Source of the DNA: an uncultured Eubacteriales bacterium
GTDB lineage: Bacteria > Bacillota > Clostridia > Oscillospirales > CAG-272
Direction: 5' to 3'
Assembly: GCA_934434925.1 (NCBI GenBank)
Contig: CAKSAC010000004.1
Span: 1 to 64,000 of the forward strand
DNA: 64,000 nt
The translations under genes were made by a program, and so were the position numbers. Shown here in pieces: positions 48,938-57,791 of this stretch. Within the stretch, counting starts at the first letter, position 1, and each line of letters opens with the position of its first letter. A model generated the notes under the pieces. It was not told where the DNA came from. It made no database searches and saw nothing but the letters and a program-made list of their open reading frames with translations.

Positions 48938-49891
48938 TCAGAAAACAATGCCGTTATTTTGTCGCACCGTTTCCAAAAGAGAAAGCACGGCCAGTGTGCG
49001 CGCGGTATGCGGTGCCGCGCTCTCTTCCTTCCGGACCATACGGAAAAAAGCGTCGATCTCATAGACCATATTGTTTTCGGCAAGCGGGAGCGCAATCTCC
49101 TCACGCCGACCGCCCCGCGGGCAAAGGGTCAGCCGCCTTGTCGTAACCATATGGTCAAACAGGAGACTTCCTTCCTCGCCCTGTAAAGCCGAGGGGGTGG
49201 CAGAATCAAAGATTTTGGAATAGCGAAGCGTGGCAAGCATGCCGGGATAACAAAGCGTCGCCTCCCCCGCTCCCTCCATCCCGTTTTGCAGGAATATCGA
49301 AGAGGATGTCAGGGATTCGGGTTCTCCGAAAAGCAGATACGCCACGGAAAAGCAATAGACACCGATATCCATCAAAGCGGCATTGCCGAGGGCGGGATGA
49401 AAGGCGTTCAGAATTTCGCCGCGGCGAAAAGCGTCATAGCGCGAAGAATACTGGCAGTAATCCAGATGTGCGGCACGTATCTTTCCGAGCGCGGGAAGAT
49501 AGTGGCGGATTGTTTGCAAGGCGGGGTCAAATGCCGGGCGCATGGCTTCCAGCAGGATCAGCCTGCGTTCGCATGCCAGGTCGGAAAGCGCAGAAAAGCC
49601 GGAAGATGTCAGCGTGGCGGGCTTTTCACATAGGACATGGCGGCCGGATAAGAGCGCCGCCCTGGCCGCTTCCTCATGTAAAGCGTTCGGCGTGGCGATA
49701 TACACGGCATCGATCCCGGCAGATAAAAACGCCTCAGTCGAAGTGAACGCCCGCCCGCCGTACTGCGAGCAGAAGGCTTGTCCGTTTTCTTTCGTGCGGG
49801 AAAGAACAGCCGCCACCCTGCCGCCGCACAGGCAAAGCGCGTCCGCAAATTTCCGGCTGATGGTATTGGTTCCGATTATACCGAAGTGCAT
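48938..49891 (-). CDS. Gfo/Idh/MocA-family NAD(P)-dependent oxidoreductase
   Basis: This 317-residue protein has an N-terminal Rossmann domain (FGIIGTNTISRKFADAL) and the AVYIATPNALHEEAARAAL and HVLCEKPATLTSS motifs; the EKP lysine is catalytic. The C-terminal sheet domain includes MDIGVYCFSVAYLLFGEP. Such enzymes oxidise or reduce sugars, inositols or similar polyols. AAGGGAG sets ATG 49891, which overlaps the end of cca by 16 nt. Substrate cannot be predicted; operon mates are a tRNA enzyme and a hydrolase. Confidence 0.9.
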   Translation of the reverse strand: MHFGIIGTNTISRKFADALCLCGGRVAAVLSRTKENGQAFCSQYGGRAFTSTEAFLSAGIDAVYIATPNALHEEAARAALLSGRHVLCEKPATLTSSGFSALSDLACERRLILLEAMRPAFDPALQTIRHYLPALGKIRAAHLDYCQYSSRYDAFRRGEILNAFHPALGNAALMDIGVYCFSVAYLLFGEPESLTSSSIFLQNGMEGAGEATLCYPGMLATLRYSKIFDSATPSALQGEEGSLLFDHMVTTRRLTLCPRGGRREEIALPLAENNMVYEIDAFFRMVRKEESAAPHTARTLAVLSLLETVRQNNGIVF

Positions 49892-51084
49892 GACGCGTCT
49901 CCCTTCTTTATCAGCCCGTCGGCATATCCGAGCAGGGCGGCCTTTTCGTTCGAAATCTTTTCGGCCATCACGGCTGTAAGACATCCGGCAAGTATTTCGC
50001 CGATTTGCGGCCCTTCTTTCATGCCGAGCGCCGAGAGGTCCCGTCCGGTGACAGCAAGCTCCCGGAGCGTACAGGGGATCGAAGATGAGAGCGCCGAATC
50101 GAACAGGATTTGCGCCTTTTCACCGCCCGGCTCTCCCGAAGCCGCCAAAAAAGCCGTATAATCCCTGACTGCCTCCTCCCCGGCGTCGCGCAAAAAGCAA
50201 CGCATGGCAAAGAGGGATTGCGGAATTTTTCGGTTGCGGAGTTCAAAGAGCAGAAGAAGCGAACGACGGGTCGCATGATCAAGGCGCAGCCGTTCGGCCG
50301 CGTTTGCCCCAACGGCAGGATTCTCGTTGCGGCACAAGAGCGCAAAAAGGCGCAAAGGAACCGAAACGGGCAACGAATCGTAAAAAGGCGGGAGGCAGGC
50401 CCCGGGAAGTACGGTCCCGGTCACCTCGGGGAAGGCGGCCATGACCCCGGCGGCTCCCGCCCCGCAGATCATTTTGCAAAACTCCTCGCGGAGCCTCTCG
50501 GCCGATACAGCGGAAAGCGTTTGAGCCGCGGCGCGGGCGCTATCCGCCGTTTTTTCTTCAACGGTGAAACCGAGGACGGAAGAAAACCGGCAGGCACGCA
50601 AAATCCGCAACGCGTCCTCAGCAAAGCGGGAAGCGGGATCTCCCACCGCGCGGATCAGCTTCCTTCGGAGATCATCCCGACCGCCGAACGGGTCTATCAT
50701 TCCCTCGTCCGGATGATAAGCCATCGCGTTCACGGTAAAATCCCGTCTGGCAAGGTCGTCACGCAGATTTTCGGTAAAGGTAACGGTATCGGGGCGGCGA
50801 TGGTCGGTATACCGGCCGTCCACACGGTATGTGGTAATCTCCAACGGCATCCCGCCGATCAGAACGGTCAAAGTTCCGTGCGCAAGCCCGGTTTCGACCG
50901 TGCGGCAGGAAGAAAAAATGCGTTTCATTTCTTCCGGTGTCGCCGCCGTGGCAATATCGAAGTCATTCGGTTCACACCCGCGGAGAAAATCCCGGACGCA
51001 CCCGCCGACAAGATACGCGGGATATCCGGCCGAACGTAAAAGTGCCAGGGCTTCCGATACCGGCGCCGGGATCGGGAATCTCAT
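49876..51084 (-). CDS. cca: CCA tRNA nucleotidyltransferase
   Basis: This 402-residue enzyme builds or repairs the CCA end of tRNAs without a template. The head domain has YLVGGCVRDFLRG, NDFDIATAATPEE with the catalytic Asp pair, and RRDFTVNAMAYHPDEG with the RRDxxxNA motif. The neck and body RNA-binding regions follow (FAEDALRILRACRFSS). AGGAGG sets ATG 51084, overlapping the upstream hydrolase stop by 4 nt. The tRNA-Leu here already encodes CCA, so repair may be its main role for some tRNAs. Confidence 0.94.
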   Translation of the reverse strand: MRFPIPAPVSEALALLRSAGYPAYLVGGCVRDFLRGCEPNDFDIATAATPEEMKRIFSSCRTVETGLAHGTLTVLIGGMPLEITTYRVDGRYTDHRRPDTVTFTENLRDDLARRDFTVNAMAYHPDEGMIDPFGGRDDLRRKLIRAVGDPASRFAEDALRILRACRFSSVLGFTVEEKTADSARAAAQTLSAVSAERLREEFCKMICGAGAAGVMAAFPEVTGTVLPGACLPPFYDSLPVSVPLRLFALLCRNENPAVGANAAERLRLDHATRRSLLLLFELRNRKIPQSLFAMRCFLRDAGEEAVRDYTAFLAASGEPGGEKAQILFDSALSSSIPCTLRELAVTGRDLSALGMKEGPQIGEILAGCLTAVMAEKISNEKAALLGYADGLIKKGDASCTSV

Positions 51085-51599
51085 CGCCCACCTCCTGCGG
51101 TTATCCTTTTCCGCCGTTCCCGATAATCCGGCAGATATTTTTCCACAATTGCGTAAAAACGGGGTGAATGATTCATCTCGCACAAATGCGCCAACTCATG
51201 TACCACGACATATTCAATAACCGCATCCGGATATTCCATCAGCCGGTATGAATAGCAGATATGTTTTTTTGTGTTGCAACTTCCGAGGCGATAGCGCGCA
51301 CCCGTAATCCGGACCCCCGCGCAGGAAAGCCCCATGCGTTCCGCCCAGTGTGCGGTCAGACCGGGAAGACGCTCCTGCGCCAAAGCATAAAGCCGGCGCA
51401 CCGTCTCGGGACTTTCGGGGTCGCGGTGGCGGGAAAGGGCCTTTTCACGGTGGCGGGCAATCCATGCGGCCTTCTCACGGGTGAATGCCTCGATTTTTTC
51501 TTCCGGAAAACCAAAAGGCGCGCGCACGAGAACTTCCCCGTCTCTCGTAATTTGCAGAGCGACCGTGCGCCTGTCCGAATAACGTACCGTATAGTCCAT
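51081..51599 (-). CDS. YgjP-like (M48/DUF45) metal-dependent hydrolase
   Basis: This 172-residue protein has the zinc motif HELAHL with a third His downstream (VVHELAHLCEMNHSPRFY), and the family's basic region LTAHWAERMGLSCAGVRITGAR (written in part) with GSCNTKKH. It resembles the short cytoplasmic YgjP/DUF45 branch of metallopeptidase-like enzymes. It begins a three-gene operon with cca and an oxidoreductase, under a promoter at 51633-51662. Actual substrate unknown; a peptidase role is not shown. Confidence 0.87.
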   Translation of the reverse strand: MDYTVRYSDRRTVALQITRDGEVLVRAPFGFPEEKIEAFTREKAAWIARHREKALSRHRDPESPETVRRLYALAQERLPGLTAHWAERMGLSCAGVRITGARYRLGSCNTKKHICYSYRLMEYPDAVIEYVVVHELAHLCEMNHSPRFYAIVEKYLPDYRERRKRITAGGGR

Positions 51600-51632
51600 T
51601 CTTTCCTCCCGCCGTCAGCAGTTCTTTTCTCC

Positions 51633-51662
51633 ATTATACACATAACGCGCGGAAAATTGCAA
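51633..51662 (-). promoter_or_regulatory. Promoter of the hydrolase-cca operon
   Basis: Leftward TTGCAA (51657-51662), 18-nt spacer, TATAAT (51633-51638), about 34 nt before the ATG. Confidence 0.7.
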
Positions 51663-51709
51663 CGCCCGGAAAGAAGATTTTCTTTTTTATCTGCTTTTTT
51701 GTCGCGCGG

Positions 51710-54328
51710 TCATGGCCTGTCTTCTGCCCGATGATCGCTCCCACCCTCGGCGAGGGGGCTTTTCTCCCCCGGTTCTCCTTCAGGTTCGGGCCGCCCGTCG
51801 GTTCCCGGTTCTCCTTCGGGGTCGGGCCGTCCGTCGGTTCCCGGTTCTCCTTCGGGGTCGGGAAAGAACAGCGGGTTCCATTCGTCCGCGGGGCGGCAGA
51901 CGGCGTTGAACTGTACCCCATCCGGCGTATCACTGATGCCGACATATTTCCCTTGCGGCACTGCCGTGATGAAATAGGGTTCCTGCCGGGTTCCGCCGGG
52001 TGCGTTTCCCGAAAGCGGGCGGTAAACGTACTGTGCGTCCTGTATTTTTATCTGCTCCGGGAAAAGTCTGTCAGTCACACGGATCAGCCCTGCCTGTCGG
52101 AGCAACTCGGCGCGCAACGATTCCCGATTGCAGAAATATTCACCGTCCGCGGCAACAATCCCTCCCGTTTCGGCATTATACAGCACGGGAATGTGGCAGG
52201 TGCATGGGGCGGAAGGCATAGTGGTGGCGGTAAACCAACCGAGAGCCGCGCGGCTCCCGCGCGGGTCGTAAAGACAGGTCTCGGAAAGCAACCCGCCTCC
52301 GTCGCAACAATACCGACACGAATACACCCCCTCCGCCACCGGGAAAGCGGTCCTTCTATCCGGGGCGACGGCAATCTCCCTGTGCAGATTACGCATAACG
52401 GTATTGAATACGGCAAGTTGCGGCTTCCCCGCAACGGCAATTTTCCCATCGGTCGAACCGCACCATATTCCGCACAGATAATACGGCGAATATCCGACGA
52501 ACCACTTGTCCCGGCTGCCCGAAGTCGTCCCCGTCTTCCCGGCGACCGGAATCTGCCCCGGCAGATTCACCCCGATAGCCGTTCCGCGGGTCACGGTTTC
52601 TTCCAGCATTTTTGTCATAATGCTGGCCGTTTCTGCCGAAAACGCTTTCGTTTTTTCCGGCTCATTTGTAAGCAAAACTTTACCTTTTCCGTCATAGACC
52701 GCCAGATATGTGCGTCCTTTCAGGCAATATCCGTCACCGGCCAGCGCAGTATACGCGGTGCAAAGCTCCCGGACGCTGACTCCGTAAGTCAGTTGTCCGA
52801 GTGCCAAAGACGCTTCCCCGAGGTCGCTCAACCGATTCCCGGAATCATCTGTCTCTTTTCTGATGAGCGTACTCATGCCGAGAGAACGGGTCAGGGTCGC
52901 GTAGGAGTTTTCGGCTCCCAGTTCGCGGAGGACCCGGACGGCCACCGTGTTTTTAGAGGTGGCTACCGCCGTTGCCATATCGCAAAGCCCCTGATAGACC
53001 GCCGGGGAATTACGGGGCCATACACGTGAAACTTCCGGCGTACCGAAAGAAAGCGGCACATCGTCCATCACGGTTGCCCAGTTAATGATCCCGCGATCAA
53101 GCGCGGGGGCATAGACCGAAAGCGGTTTGAGTGCGGAGCCGGGCGCATGCGCGACCGTTGCCTGATTCAGAAGCAGATTTCCGGTTTTTTCCCCTGCCCC
53201 GCCGACGATTGCAAGCAGATCGCCGTTGGCGGGATCGATCACCACCCCGGCAAACCCGATTTTGTCAGCCGGACTGAGATTTTCCAGGACTCTCTCCAAC
53301 GTTTTCTGCACCCCGGGATCGGCCAACGTATAGATTTCCAACCCGCCGCCGTATACTGCGCGACGTGCGGCCGCCTTCGAATATCCGAGCTTTTGGCAGA
53401 GGTCCTTTTCCACATCTGCAAGCACGGTTTCGGTATACCAGGAACGTATCGCCTCTTTGGTCTTTTCCTTTTGCGGATTCAGGGCGAGGGGTTCTTCAGC
53501 CGCCGTTTTTTCTTCTTCTTCCGTAATCAGGCCGTACCGGCGCATTTCGCCGAGAACCGCCAGCGAACGGGTCCTGTTGTTTTCGGGATTTTTCAGAGGA
53601 TCATAGCGGGCAGGCGCTTTGATTACCGCGCAAAGAGCCGCGCATTCGCGGAGAGTCAGTTCGGACGGTTTTTTGCCGAAACAACGTTCCGCCCCGGAAG
53701 CGACGCCGATACAGTTATCCCCCATCGGAACGATATTCAGATAGACCTCCAGAATCTCCTCTTTACTGTATCGGCGTTCCAGCGCGATGGCACGGTAGGC
53801 CTCCTTGATTTTTCTCCGTGCCGAAATTTCATTTTCTCCGCTGATATTTTTGATAAGTTGCTGGGTAATCCCCGAACCGCCGAAACGGCTGTCGAAACGA
53901 AACACCGAATTCAGGAGCGCTTTTCCGGTTCTCAGCCAATCCACGCCATCATGCTCGAAAAACCGATGGTCTTCCGCCGCAATGAAAGCATTCTTCAAAT
54001 CTTTGGGCATAGCGGAAAGCGGGCAATACAGTCCCTGTTCTCCGCCGCTCACGCGTTGCCCTTCCCATTCTTTGGCGCGATAAACCTCCCCGTTCCGATC
54101 GGTATTATAGTAAAGGCGGGTCGTGCGGGAAGCGCGGCAAGCCTCAAAAAGTGCCGCATCTGCCTCGGTATCCACCGTGGCGTGCAGATAAATGCCCGTT
54201 CCCGCAACGGTCAGAACCGCACCGGCCGTGATCCCGAGCAAAACGAACAGAAAAATCCGCAAGAACCGGCGAACAGGCGTTTTTCTCCCCTTCTTCTCTG
54301 TTTCAATCTTCTTTTCTCTTTTTTTCAT
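51710..54328 (-). CDS. Class A penicillin-binding protein (PBP1A type)
   Basis: This 872-residue bifunctional enzyme polymerises lipid II and cross-links the chains. A basic start and one helix (24-46) precede the GT51 domain (AAEDHRFFEHDGVD, catalytic E119; later GGSGITQQLIKN and ALERRYSKEEILEVYLN). The transpeptidase domain has SALK (398-401), SKN (458-460) and KTGT (598-601). A cysteine-rich insert (CRYCCDGGG, PCTCH) follows, then a tail with 12-residue repeats (DPEGEPGTDGRP). ATG 54328 comes right after the T-run of the truA terminator and has no clear ribosome site; an ATG at 54370 would read through the hairpin. The start is therefore uncertain. Confidence 0.93.
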   Translation of the reverse strand: MKKREKKIETEKKGRKTPVRRFLRIFLFVLLGITAGAVLTVAGTGIYLHATVDTEADAALFEACRASRTTRLYYNTDRNGEVYRAKEWEGQRVSGGEQGLYCPLSAMPKDLKNAFIAAEDHRFFEHDGVDWLRTGKALLNSVFRFDSRFGGSGITQQLIKNISGENEISARRKIKEAYRAIALERRYSKEEILEVYLNIVPMGDNCIGVASGAERCFGKKPSELTLRECAALCAVIKAPARYDPLKNPENNRTRSLAVLGEMRRYGLITEEEEKTAAEEPLALNPQKEKTKEAIRSWYTETVLADVEKDLCQKLGYSKAAARRAVYGGGLEIYTLADPGVQKTLERVLENLSPADKIGFAGVVIDPANGDLLAIVGGAGEKTGNLLLNQATVAHAPGSALKPLSVYAPALDRGIINWATVMDDVPLSFGTPEVSRVWPRNSPAVYQGLCDMATAVATSKNTVAVRVLRELGAENSYATLTRSLGMSTLIRKETDDSGNRLSDLGEASLALGQLTYGVSVRELCTAYTALAGDGYCLKGRTYLAVYDGKGKVLLTNEPEKTKAFSAETASIMTKMLEETVTRGTAIGVNLPGQIPVAGKTGTTSGSRDKWFVGYSPYYLCGIWCGSTDGKIAVAGKPQLAVFNTVMRNLHREIAVAPDRRTAFPVAEGVYSCRYCCDGGGLLSETCLYDPRGSRAALGWFTATTMPSAPCTCHIPVLYNAETGGIVAADGEYFCNRESLRAELLRQAGLIRVTDRLFPEQIKIQDAQYVYRPLSGNAPGGTRQEPYFITAVPQGKYVGISDTPDGVQFNAVCRPADEWNPLFFPDPEGEPGTDGRPDPEGEPGTDGRPEPEGEPGEKSPLAEGGSDHRAEDRP
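51767..51862 (-). repeat. 36-bp tandem repeat in the PBP1A tail
   Basis: About 2.6 copies of a 36-bp unit encode DPEGEPGTDGRP, DPEGEPGTDGRP and EPEGEPGEK. Two copies are nearly identical in DNA, so copy number may vary between strains. The encoded tail is outside the membrane and acidic. Confidence 0.8.
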
Positions 54329-54331
54329 TGT

Positions 54332-54357
54332 AAAAAAGCCGCGCCCTGTGGCGCGGC
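54332..54357 (-). terminator. Terminator after truA, abutting the PBP1A start
   Basis: Leftward GCCGCGCC, ACAG loop, GGCGCGGC (54338-54357), then TTTTTT (54332-54337). It ends the ruvC-truA operon only 3 nt before the chosen PBP1A ATG. CATACT-N6-AGTATG just upstream forms another hairpin. Confidence 0.85.
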
Positions 54358-54400
54358 AACCCTCGCACATACTGTCCGTAGTATGCGCACGGGATACTTT

Positions 54401-55186
54401 TTAATTCCCGAATATCTGTTTTTGAAAGGGGGCGCGGTATCGGATATCGTGCAGATACAGCCCCTCCGGCGGTGCGGTCATCCCGGCTTCGCTCCGTCGG
54501 CAGGAACAGAGCAACTCCGTAACCGAATCCGGATTTTTGATTCCGCTTCCGATTTCATACAGAGTTCCCGCCATGATACGGACCATGTTATAGAGAAATC
54601 CATCTCCGCGAACCGTGAAAGTCAGCTCCTGTCCTTTCTGCGAAAGGGAAAGAGAATAAATTTCACGCACGGTATCCTCAACCGAAGAAGCGGCACACAT
54701 AAAAGCCGAAAAATCATGTCGGCCAAGAAAGAGCGGCGCGGCAGAACGCATTCTTTCAAGCGCTTCTTCGCGGAGCGGATAGGGGATCTGCCAAACGCGT
54801 CCGCGTAAAAAAGGATCCGGCAACGCGCCGAAACGCATCCGATAGCGGTATTCCTTCCACTTTGTATCATGGCGCGGATGAAACCCTTCCGGCGCGGCGG
54901 CGGCAAAGAAAAGCGACAGATCCGCCGGCAGAAAAGGGAGCAGGGCGGCAGGGAGCGCCGCCGGAGGGATTGGGCGGGCGGTATCCGACTCGGGTTCAAT
55001 CGTCAGGCAAAACCTTTCGGCATGCACCCCGCTGTCGGTGCGACTGCACCCCGTCACCCGGCACGGGCAACCGAAAAGCGCATGGCAGGCACGGTTCAGT
55101 TCCCCCTGCACGGTACGGCCGTTTTTCTGTACCTGAAAACCGCAAAACCCGGTGCCGACATACCGGATAAGAGCCACATACTTCAT
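54401..55186 (-). CDS. truA: tRNA pseudouridine(38-40) synthase
   Basis: This 261-residue enzyme turns U38-U40 of many tRNAs into pseudouridine. It has RYVGTGFCGFQVQKNGRTVQ, the catalytic Asp in CSRTDSGVHA, and GDGFLYNMVRIMAG near the end. GAGGTG places the start at ATG 55186 rather than GTG 55192. It begins 7 nt after ecfT; the pairing of truA with ECF genes is common in Firmicutes. A terminator follows. Confidence 0.96.
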   Translation of the reverse strand: MKYVALIRYVGTGFCGFQVQKNGRTVQGELNRACHALFGCPCRVTGCSRTDSGVHAERFCLTIEPESDTARPIPPAALPAALLPFLPADLSLFFAAAAPEGFHPRHDTKWKEYRYRMRFGALPDPFLRGRVWQIPYPLREEALERMRSAAPLFLGRHDFSAFMCAASSVEDTVREIYSLSLSQKGQELTFTVRGDGFLYNMVRIMAGTLYEIGSGIKNPDSVTELLCSCRRSEAGMTAPPEGLYLHDIRYRAPFQKQIFGN

Positions 55187-55193
55187 AAGCACC

Positions 55194-56036
55194 TCACAGC
55201 GAAACCGCCGTCGGAAGAAATGCGTTTATCAGATATACTGCCGCAAGAATCACCCCGCAGAACAGGAAAAAGAGAATGTCGGTCGCAAGAATCTTCGGAA
55301 CATGGAGTTTTGTGCGCCCGGCTCCGCCACGATAGCAGCGGCATTCCATCGCCGTGGCCAGTTCCCCCGCCCGACGGAAGGAAGAGGCAAAAAGAGGAAT
55401 CAGTATCGGAATCAACGCTTTGGCGCGACGAATCAGGGAGCCGCTGGAAAAATCCGCCCCGCGCGCTTTCTGCGCGCTCATGATTTTTTCCGTTTCTTCC
55501 GCCAATGTGGGAATAAAACGGAGGGCGAGCGTCATCATCATGGCAAAATCATAAACCGGAACGCGGAGAAACGTCAACGGAGAAAGCACCGAAGCCAATG
55601 CGTCGGTCAGTGAAGTCGGCGTGGTGGTATAGGTAAGAAAAAGGCAGGTGCTGATTACCAGCAGAACAATCCGCAGGGAAAAAAGTACGGCGCGCACCAC
55701 ACCTTCCCGATAGATTTCCAAATTGAAAAGAGAAAAGACGGGGAGCGAAAAATAAGGGTCGCCGCTCCCTTTTGTCGTAAAAAGAACAAGAATCCCCATA
55801 ACCAGCAGAACCGTAATAACCGGGCGCACGGCGCGAAAAATCACCCGGGCGGAAATGCCGCTGAAAAATATCAGCAGAAGGGTCAGCAGGGTGAGAAGCC
55901 CGAAGGCATAGAGACTGCGCGCCGAAAAGAAGGCAACCAAAGAAATCACCGTCGCTCCGATTTTGATACGCGGATCCAGCCGGTACAGAAAGGATTCTCC
56001 GGGCAGATATTGCCCTAACGTAACATCTTTCAGCAA
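55194..56036 (-). CDS. ecfT: ECF transporter transmembrane component EcfT
   Basis: This 280-residue membrane protein joins the two ATPases to substrate-binding S components such as BioY. About six helices are seen. The two coupling helices carry the family motifs AQKARGADF and AMECRCYRGG. It overlaps ecfA2 by 7 nt. As a group II transporter core it can be shared by several vitamin carriers; bioY at 6 kb is one likely client. Confidence 0.94.
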   Translation of the reverse strand: MLKDVTLGQYLPGESFLYRLDPRIKIGATVISLVAFFSARSLYAFGLLTLLTLLLIFFSGISARVIFRAVRPVITVLLVMGILVLFTTKGSGDPYFSLPVFSLFNLEIYREGVVRAVLFSLRIVLLVISTCLFLTYTTTPTSLTDALASVLSPLTFLRVPVYDFAMMMTLALRFIPTLAEETEKIMSAQKARGADFSSGSLIRRAKALIPILIPLFASSFRRAGELATAMECRCYRGGAGRTKLHVPKILATDILFFLFCGVILAAVYLINAFLPTAVSL

Positions 56037-56911
56037 GCCGCTCCCCCCTTTCCGAGCAGGGAGAGCAAAGACCTCTCGACCCCGTCCACGGTATACAACG
56101 CGCCGGTCAGCGGAACGCCGGCCGCAAGAAGTTCTGCGGAAATCCGTGAGATTTCGGGGATATCAAGCCCTGCCCCCAAAAGGTCCGATGTACGGGAAAA
56201 GACCTCGCCGGTCGTTCCGTACAGCAAAACACGGGCGTGATCCATCACCAGAATATTATCGCAGTAAAGCGCCATATCTTCCATGCTGTGGCTGACAAGG
56301 ATAACCGTCGTTCCGCTTTCCCTGCCGTAGCGATAAAGCCCCGAAAGAATCTGCCGTCTCCCCCGCGGGTCAAGTCCGGCGGCAGGCTCGTCCAGCACAA
56401 GCACCTCGGGACGCATGGCGATGATCCCGGCAACGGCCGCACGCCTTTTTTCCCCGCCCGAAAGATCGAACGGCGATTTTTTCAGATGTTCCTCCGTCAG
56501 CCCGACAAAAGCCGCCGCTTCGCGCACACGCGTATGAATCTCATCGGCGGGCAGTTTCATGTTCCGCAGGCCGAACCCGATATCGCGCTCCACCGTCTCG
56601 TCAAAAAGCTGGTATTCGGGATATTGCATGACCAGCCCGACGCGAAACCGCAGGGCCGCTATTTCTTTTGGTTTTTCCCAAATGTCACGGCCGTGGAACA
56701 AGACCTTGCCGGAATCGGGGCGCAAAAGGCCGTTGAGAAGTTGCGCCAATGTCGATTTTCCGGAACCGGTATGTCCGATAACGCCGGTGATTTTTCCTTT
56801 TTCAAATCCGGCGCTCACATGGTCCAGCGCGTCTGTATGTTGAGACGTTCCTGCACTGTACGTATAGGAAACGCCTTCGAGACGCAGTATTTCATTCATC
56901 TTTTCATTCAT
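56030..56911 (-). CDS. ecfA2: ECF transporter ATPase EcfA2
   Basis: This 293-residue ATPase energises vitamin uptake with EcfA1 and EcfT. Walker A is GHTGSGKST, the Q-loop MQYPEYQLF, signature LSGGEKRRAAVAGI, Walker B VLVLDEPAAGLDP and H-loop VSHSMEDMA. The MQYPEYQLFDETVERDIGFG pattern is typical of EcfA2. GGGAGG sets ATG 56911, which overlaps the end of ecfA1; a later ATG (56899) is possible. Confidence 0.95.
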   Translation of the reverse strand: MNEKMNEILRLEGVSYTYSAGTSQHTDALDHVSAGFEKGKITGVIGHTGSGKSTLAQLLNGLLRPDSGKVLFHGRDIWEKPKEIAALRFRVGLVMQYPEYQLFDETVERDIGFGLRNMKLPADEIHTRVREAAAFVGLTEEHLKKSPFDLSGGEKRRAAVAGIIAMRPEVLVLDEPAAGLDPRGRRQILSGLYRYGRESGTTVILVSHSMEDMALYCDNILVMDHARVLLYGTTGEVFSRTSDLLGAGLDIPEISRISAELLAAGVPLTGALYTVDGVERSLLSLLGKGGAAC

Positions 56912-57782
56912 CGCGCACCTCCCGGTAGAGTGCGGCAATCATATCCGCCGCTTCTCTGAAATCGGTGACACCGAGCGGAAAATCGAAACCGGCGGCTCGG
57001 AGCCGGAACAGAAGTTCTGTTCCCTGCGGAACTTCCAGCCCGATTTCTTTCAGTTCTTCCACGCGGGAGAAAACCTCGCGCGGCGTACCGTCCATCAGCA
57101 TCCGGCCGTCGTTCATCACGATTACGCGGTCGGCGCGGGCGGCCTCTTCCATATAATGGGTAATATGCAAAACCGTAATTCCTTCCCGGTTCAGCGATTC
57201 CATGACCGCCAGTACTTCCCGGCGGCCGCGCGGATCGAGCATCGCGGTCGATTCATCAAAAATCATACAAGCGGGTTTCATGGCCAGAACGCCCGCAATG
57301 GCGACGCGCTGTTTCTGGCCCCCCGACAGGCTGTGCGGCGTACGGCGGGCGTAATCGCGCATATCCACGGCATCCAGTGCGGAGTCAACCCGTTCCCGGA
57401 TTGTTTCGCTCGGTAATCCGAGATTTTCCGGGCCGAAAGCCACGTCCTCTTCCACGATTGAAGCCACCAATTGGTTATCGGGATTTTGAAAGACCATTCC
57501 CACGCGCCGGCGGACGGAATAAACCTTTTCTTCCAGCGCCGCGTCATCGGTCTCTTCACCGGCAAAGAAAGAAATACCGTCCACCGTGACGCTCCCGCCC
57601 GTAGGCAAAAGTATCAGATTGAAAAGTTTGGCCAGTGTGGATTTTCCCGATCCGTTATGACCGAGTATCGCAACATATTCGCCTTTTTGTATAGTAAGGT
57701 TTACACCAGATACAGCCGGAATGCCGCTTTCTTCATCCGGATAGGAAAAAGTCAGATCTTCCGCTTTCAGAAATTCATTCAT
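56904..57782 (-). CDS. ecfA1: ECF transporter ATPase EcfA1
   Basis: This 292-residue ATPase is the partner of EcfA2. Walker A is GHNGSGKST, Q-loop FQNPDNQLVASIVEEDVAFG, signature LSGGQKQRVAIAGV, Walker B MIFDESTAMLDP (Ser replaces the usual Pro-Thr pattern, as in other EcfA1) and H-loop ITHYMEEA. GAGGAG precedes the ATG. It lies 9 nt after the methyltransferase gene. Confidence 0.95.
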   Translation of the reverse strand: MNEFLKAEDLTFSYPDEESGIPAVSGVNLTIQKGEYVAILGHNGSGKSTLAKLFNLILLPTGGSVTVDGISFFAGEETDDAALEEKVYSVRRRVGMVFQNPDNQLVASIVEEDVAFGPENLGLPSETIRERVDSALDAVDMRDYARRTPHSLSGGQKQRVAIAGVLAMKPACMIFDESTAMLDPRGRREVLAVMESLNREGITVLHITHYMEEAARADRVIVMNDGRMLMDGTPREVFSRVEELKEIGLEVPQGTELLFRLRAAGFDFPLGVTDFREAADMIAALYREVRDE

Positions 57783-57791
57783 GTTCGCTCC

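Noticed and set aside
51767..51862. Repeats considered as a CRISPR array
   Set aside because: They are contiguous in-frame coding repeats without spacers, inside the PBP1A gene.
53147..54808. Open frame of 553 codons opposite PBP1A and truA
   Set aside because: It runs across two well-identified genes and their terminator, with no recognisable domain.
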